Origin: Syngnathus acus
Taxonomy: Eukaryota; Chordata; Actinopteri; Syngnathiformes; Syngnathidae
Reading direction: 5' to 3'
Length of the DNA stretch: 64,000 nucleotides
NCBI RefSeq assembly: GCF_901709675.1
Contig: NC_051096.1
Location: 3,935,001 to 3,999,000, forward strand
Shown piece by piece: positions 58,501 to 64,000 of this stretch (position 1 is its first letter; each line of letters begins with the position of its first letter). Position numbers and translations under genes: made by a program. The notes under the pieces were generated by a model. That model had not been told where the DNA came from, did not search any database, and was given only the letters and a program-made list of their open reading frames with translations.

Positions 58501-61238
58501 GTTCTAATCACCGGGTCACATTTTTTACGCTCTCGCCGACATCAAAAGGCCCACGTGGAGATGCAAAACAATCTCAAAAGACGCAGCGGAAAGAAAAGGG
58601 GGAGAGAAAGTGACTTCCCGGATTGGTTATGCGGAGGAGGAGAATAGCACATCTGACACCTCCTTCCTCGCCATGCCGACGAGATAGAAATATACGCTAA
58701 CTCTGATGATGAATAAAGCCATTTCTTCAAACCTGTACTTGTATCATGATGTCATCATATTGCAACGCCAAAAGCTAGTCCTGCTTAAAGCTCCTCATTT
58801 TTTTTCCATATGTACCTGACGGTGCCTGCCTGCAGCACTGAATAAATGACACTGTTCTCTGGCTTATTACAAATGGATTCTGTACTGTGGTTCGACCTGC
58901 GGCGTTTCATAGCACAAACATCACAAACCGTGTCCGAGCTCTCCGTGGTGCTGAAAGAACTTGAATTACTTATTACTTGGTATGGAAGGCATCGATTTTT
59001 GCATCGGTCTGCATATTACGGGATTCCAATGATCAAACGAGAGAGCAGCTAGTTTCCGAGCACTTCAATTCTTGGAAATTTATTTGTCATTTTATTTCCA
59101 CTCATTTTCTTTGAAATATCCTTCATACATTGGACGAGATATTCAATTAATTACCTAAAAAAAATGAAGGTCTCAAAAGGCTACAATAATCTTCTGTTCT
59201 TGGAATGGCATGCATACACACACACGCACGCACACACACACGCCTAATCAGAGCCCACACACTTCGCCGTATCTCCACTTACACTCATTTGTAGAGCTGC
59301 TGGCTCGCTCAGGGAATAAAAAGAAAACACTTTGTGAGTTCTTTCTTGTTTACCAAGTGCACTACCTTGTCTTGCTTCTGCAATCTACCCAAGTGGTACA
59401 TTTACATGTAACGGGTCACCTTGTCACCTCTCAGGTCCAAATATTACCCAGCACCAACTCTGCCAGCTTTGAATACAAGTACGCATCCTTCCCACGGCAC
59501 ACAAAGTCGCATTTGTGATAAAGCGCTCAGAAGGCAAAGGTTCCCTCAAAGGAATGAAAATAAAAAAATAGTGCACACGCACCCAGAAAAAATTTGAACT
59601 CAGCGGCATCCCCGTGAGAGAAAACATGTTTTGTCGCGAGAGTAAATATGGTTCCTGACTCTTTTGAAAGTCTATTTATACACGCTGAGCTGTAGGTTGA
59701 ACTGTCACACGAGAGCGAGGGAGATGTCAGTCTAAAAATCGTCAAGTGACAACACTGGAATTTTCTCCAGGCAATTTGCGTCTGGCTGATCCCCCAATTA
59801 TGCTAATTATCAGTTTTGCTATAGTTTAGCACATTTCGCGGTAGCAAGTATGTTTCGCAGGACTCTGGAATGGCAAAAATACAAAATAAACTTTTAGGCT
59901 AACACTTAATATTAGTTGTTTTTTTTATTGCATTGGTCTTGTGTGATCTCTTCCAGCAATATTGTAATTTAATTTAATTTAATTTATAATGAAGCTAATA
60001 ATTATTGATAAATATTACTTTGGGAAAATTTTTGATTTGTGACTGAATTTTATAAACAGCACAGATAAATTATTCTTTTGCACATTTCCACCTACTGTGT
60101 AAATGTTTTTGGGCCGTTGTGAATAATCTCGACTGCCTGTGCGTGTGCATGCACATGAGATCATGACGCTTTCAAATTGATTAAACATATTGTCCCTAAA
60201 CTCCCCCTTGCATAATGTGTGTGTATCAAGAATCTGAATAATTTAGTTCATTTTCAAAATATTATGCAAATGAGGAAAAGTTAATTATTTTGCATTGTAA
60301 CCATGGCAACTGGATTTCTAATGCCTTATCTCTGTGGGGACTTTCTTTGAAATACCTTCTGGTGTGAGCAAGTTTGCTATTTAAAAAAAAAAAAAAAATG
60401 GTTGAAGTTCACGATTTATCGCAATGTTCTGACCCAGTGTCCTTTCACCGGGCTTGGAGGGGGGTTTGCAGCCTCCAGCTACAAATCCAAAAATCCATTA
60501 CGCAAATGCACTGCATTATTTTGCTTTTTCTGTCTTCTCATCACCCAAATTATTACTAATGTGCCGTGTGGGCCTCATGCAGATGAGGCGCATTCCGTAT
60601 GCAACAACAAACTTTATATTTTATTTGTCTTTCAATTTAATTTGTCCCACTAACACTCATCCTCACACTGCCCCAGTTTGATGTATAATCACGCTTAAGC
60701 GACTAAATAAAATACATGTCCCCCCTACTCTAAAGCTCCACACACACTGATTCTTTTGTTTTCACAAAGCAGCAAGTGGAGACACACGGAGAAACAAGTA
60801 ATTGTGAGTAATCAAGTCTGTCTGCAGTCCTAATTACACTCACATCTGGCATTTAGTCACCCATGAGTTGCCAAACACGCCAGGATAAACAAACCCTTAG
60901 AGTCAATTCTTGCCCATCAAAGAAAAAAAAAAAACTTTTCAAAAGAAAGAAATACACAGACGTGACGAGCCAATTCATTCTCTTCAAAGTGGCAGCAACA
61001 AGCTTCTTTCTCACTTGGGCTCTCTAAAAATTGCTATGCAGCAACCGAGTGCAGTAAAATAGGGTGGAACAGCGAGAATAAAGACATTTCTGACTGCATG
61101 GAAAGCTTTTTGTTCAAGCTGATGTGTTTGTGTTGGACCAGCAGATGATACAAAAACCTTGAATGCAATCACAGGTGGGAGGGGCATACAAACTCATTTT
61201 GAAGCTTCTTGCTGAGTAATTATCTTGAAATATTCAAT
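55551..61238. other. Long non-coding stretch, no gene recognised
   Basis: Nothing above 120 codons is seen. Poly-A/T runs occur at 55804-55816, 57539-57550, 58360-58372 and 60383-60397. A CA/CACG-type run is at 59215-59241, and a (TTTAA)n run is at 59965-59987. No transposon end or splice pair was recognised. Confidence 0.5.
59215..59241. repeat. Imperfect (CA)n microsatellite
   Basis: CA units interrupted by CG units over about 27 bp. Confidence 0.8.
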
Positions 61239-61240
61239 TA

Positions 61241-61608
61241 CCGTATTTTCTGGACTATAAGGCACACCTAAATCATGTCATGAAATCAATCACAAATGGC
61301 CCGCTGAAGACTATGAATCATGAATCAAAAAGACTATGGATCATTATTTTGTGATTATAAAGTAATTTGTTGCGTCTGAAGTTGGAATAAAAAAGATAAA
61401 ATGGAGAATGATTTGATTTGGATTAAAAATCTGACATGAAAAAAGATAAAATGGAGAATGATTTGATTTGGATTAAAAATCTGACATGATGCATTAATGG
61501 TGCGCCTTATAGTCCGGTGCGCCTTATATAAGGACAATGTTTTAAAATGGGCCATTCATTGAAGGTGCGCCTTATAATCCGGTGCGCCTTATAGTCCGTA
61601 AAATACGG
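61241..61608 (+). mobile_element. MITE copy 9, subfamily B, with deletion and 50-bp duplication
   Basis: Forward copy (368 bp) flanked by TA at 61239-61240 and 61609-61610. The left block between the end and ATGAAATCAATCA is mostly deleted. In the core, a 50-bp unit with AAAAGATAAAATGGAGAATG and GATTTGGATTAAAAATCTGA is duplicated in direct tandem (starts 61391 and 61441). The two units are essentially identical, so the duplication is recent. The right end is intact apart from one base (CCGTAAAATACGG). Confidence 0.9.
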
Positions 61609-61611
61609 TAA

Positions 61612-64000
61612 ATTGCATATTAAGAAATTCTAACGATAAACGCCGACCTGTGAATCCGTCTTGTTCGAGAACACCCTAAACAATACAACTCATGACAAGA
61701 ATACGACAAAGAAGCTCGAGGGCCCATCGAAGGAACAACGGGACTGCTGCAAATCGGTCGAGCCGCGGCTTGTGGCGCCGGCTAATCAAATCGGAGCCGC
61801 TCGTCAAGCTCCGGCTGACACCGCGAGCTGCAGCAATTAGGGCCGCCTCGACAGAGAATGAGTTTTTTGCTCGGGGGCTGATTGACACACATCAGTTGGC
61901 ACGGTCGCAACGCTCACTCCGAAATAATCGGAACAGCTATTGTTTGCAACACATGGTGCCGATGCATTTCCAACTCTGAAATATGTGCAATCTGTGAATG
62001 TGGGAGATGCTTGGCGATAACTAAGATACGTTTTACGAGCTTTGCTGGCCTGATGAGGAGGCTCAATTGGCCGGGCTGGTATTTCTGCGCGAGCGTACGA
62101 ATGAGCATCTATTATTCACGATATAATTATGCAGCAAGCCACTTTGTCAGAATCTCGCTTTTCACTACGGCGTCTTTCGATGCACCACAAGAGTATAAAC
62201 GGAATGAATAGAGCGTTTTTTCTTAGCAGCGGATCAAAATAAGCACATTTCAATACCGTTGGATTGAAACGTCAAATGAGAGTTGTTGAACCATGACGAA
62301 GGGTCAGTACGGTGAAAGAAATACTCGCCATCTTTTTACTATGCTTTCCAAAGTGAAGGGGAAAAGTAGATACACAGCGTGGTGGAAGAGAATGTACGTC
62401 TTTTCCGCTTTTGGCTTATTTGTTTTTCCATCTGTCAAGCCCATCTGGTTTGGAGGATTCGAAAACAACTATTGCAATTTGTTTTAACCAAATTTGGTGG
62501 AGGAATCAAGCATGGGATAAAGAATAAACTATAATAAGATGGGGAAAAAAGACATTTATAGAGAATGTGCATCTGTTGGTGAAATTACCAGAGCCACTAA
62601 AGAAAATACAAAACTGAACAAAACTGATCAGCGCAAACAACAAAAATGATGAAAGGAATAGAATGACACAAAAAGATAAAACTGAAGGTTCAAATTATTT
62701 TAAGCTCATTAAAGTCTTTGGTAATTGCTAAGGGAAGCCAAGAGGGACAAAGTTCAATAGCGTAGCTGCAGTATGAGGCAATAACCCGTTTCACTGCAGG
62801 TGTACGATGATAAAAGCGCTGAGTCATTCCATTGATCACCAATTAACGGCAAAAAAAAGTCACTGCCATTGGCATTATGGCTGATTGAACCTGACTTTAG
62901 TGCCGACTCTCCAATTTTAATCACTTGAGTTGATACAAGTGATTAACGGGAAATGCTGATCGTAAATCATGTGCAAATAGCAGTTTTGCCTCTTTTGTTC
63001 AATGACGAACGACATCTGAATATTTAAAAGGGGCAACACAAATTATACTTTATTGACTGCCAACTGAATCAATCAACAATAGTCAATAAGCCACGCCCAC
63101 TTTTGCCAGACCAGAAACACAATCCGTCTTCTTTGGATTTTCCTTATGGATTCCATCGTCTCGCTATCTCGGAAGCTGAAAAATTCAGCGTCATAAATCA
63201 TGTCATTATTCAGCCGACATTGCCTTCGCCAGTCGTGTCTCGCACTTTGTCGTCTTTTTTTCCAGCTACTGCGGCTCCTTCTCACATTTCCATGCATGTA
63301 AGATTAATTGAACTGACTGAGATGTGAAAAGGTACGAGCGTGAGGGTGGAAAGATGTTCTCGCCGATTGACTGCCAATCATTCTCTTGCCTAAAGTCAAC
63401 TGGAACCGAAGCCGGCTCACCCACGAACCATTACGAGGATGAAGAAAATGTAAGGTGGGATTTGTATGTGGACTTGAAGAAAAATCAATTTCCATGCCGA
63501 GGTATCAATTAATGTCGCAAACACACAAAACGGGATGTGAACGTTCTCCCGATAAAAATGGGACCTGTTTTCGACACACAGAAACTCTAGGGGGATAACT
63601 TCTAATGATTCCCTGTGAGACTAATTTAATCAAAATTAATGACATGGAAAATGAGAGGTTGAGATGGAATGGTGAACAAATGGCCGATCAAAACACTCCG
63701 TGCATGCTGGTAAACAACTAAAAGGAGACAAAAAAAAAGATAAAAGCTGCTCTCAGTGTGTTTGCCAGTCAAAGCTGTTCTAAATATTGACACTATGTTT
63801 TTATATCTTACGTATGTTTGTGTGTATATTTACTCTCCTTTGAAAACAGTAGCGAATGTTAGGAGCGACAAAAGTGGATCAAAACCGCATGTTTGTGCTG
63901 TAAAGAGCTGAGAGAGAAAAAAAAAAATCAAGCCCACTTTACTGTAATGATGTTGACTCGAGAATTTGATTTGAAAATGGGGGAAAGTGTTTTCAATAGG
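61612..64000. other. Non-coding stretch with a CpG-containing block
   Basis: The interval 61680-62210 is unusually GC- and CpG-containing for this window and open in several frames (up to 109 codons), with no recognisable protein. From 62220 onward the sequence returns to ordinary AT-rich DNA. ORFs at 63073-63512 overlap on both strands. No gene is called. Confidence 0.45.

Overview
This window looks like non-coding DNA from a ray-finned fish (teleost) genome. It has no bacterial-style gene packing. ORFs are short (under about 150 codons), overlap on both strands and start at arbitrary positions, as expected by chance in AT-rich eukaryotic DNA. Homopolymer runs, (CA)n, (TA)n and (ATT)n microsatellites are scattered throughout. 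The repeats are degenerate DNA transposons and retroelement relics of kinds common in fish. The sequence does not resolve the species.

The dominant structure is one family of short inverted-terminal-repeat elements (MITE-like). Nine copies lie at 4076-4384, 12012-12398, 16139-16511, 18999-19410, 27556-27939, 30034-30461, 48667-49043, 50014-50311 and 61241-61608, together about 3.3 kb or 5% of the window. Their ends are near-identical (CCGTATTTTCC...GGAAAATACGG), and eight of nine are flanked on both sides by the dinucleotide TA. The family splits into two subfamilies that share ends and subterminal blocks but carry unrelated cores. Other mobile DNA: a TA-flanked element at 11082-11377, a nearly self-complementary hairpin element at 10807-10970, a hAT-like non-autonomous element at 52967-53300, three diverged mariner-type fragments (34396-34500, 38871-39060, 43423-43602), two adjacent fragments of a common fish interspersed repeat (30967-31288), and a frameshifted L2/Rex-type LINE reverse transcriptase relic (about 20790-21060).

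No complete protein-coding gene is visible. The best exon candidate is 14708-14919 (+), an open 212-bp block with acceptor-like and donor-like borders. A weaker one is 45460-45540 (+). Their reading phases do not join directly, and I recognise neither protein. If either is real, the window is mostly large introns. If not, it is an intergenic desert.

Several repeat-free stretches (around 22446-22860, 42040-42210, 47360-47600, 54200-54480 and 61680-62210) look like candidate conserved regulatory DNA because of CpG retention or clustered homeodomain, POU and SOX-like motifs. That is inference only; cross-species alignment would decide it. No tRNA, rRNA, CRISPR array or recognisable promoter was found.
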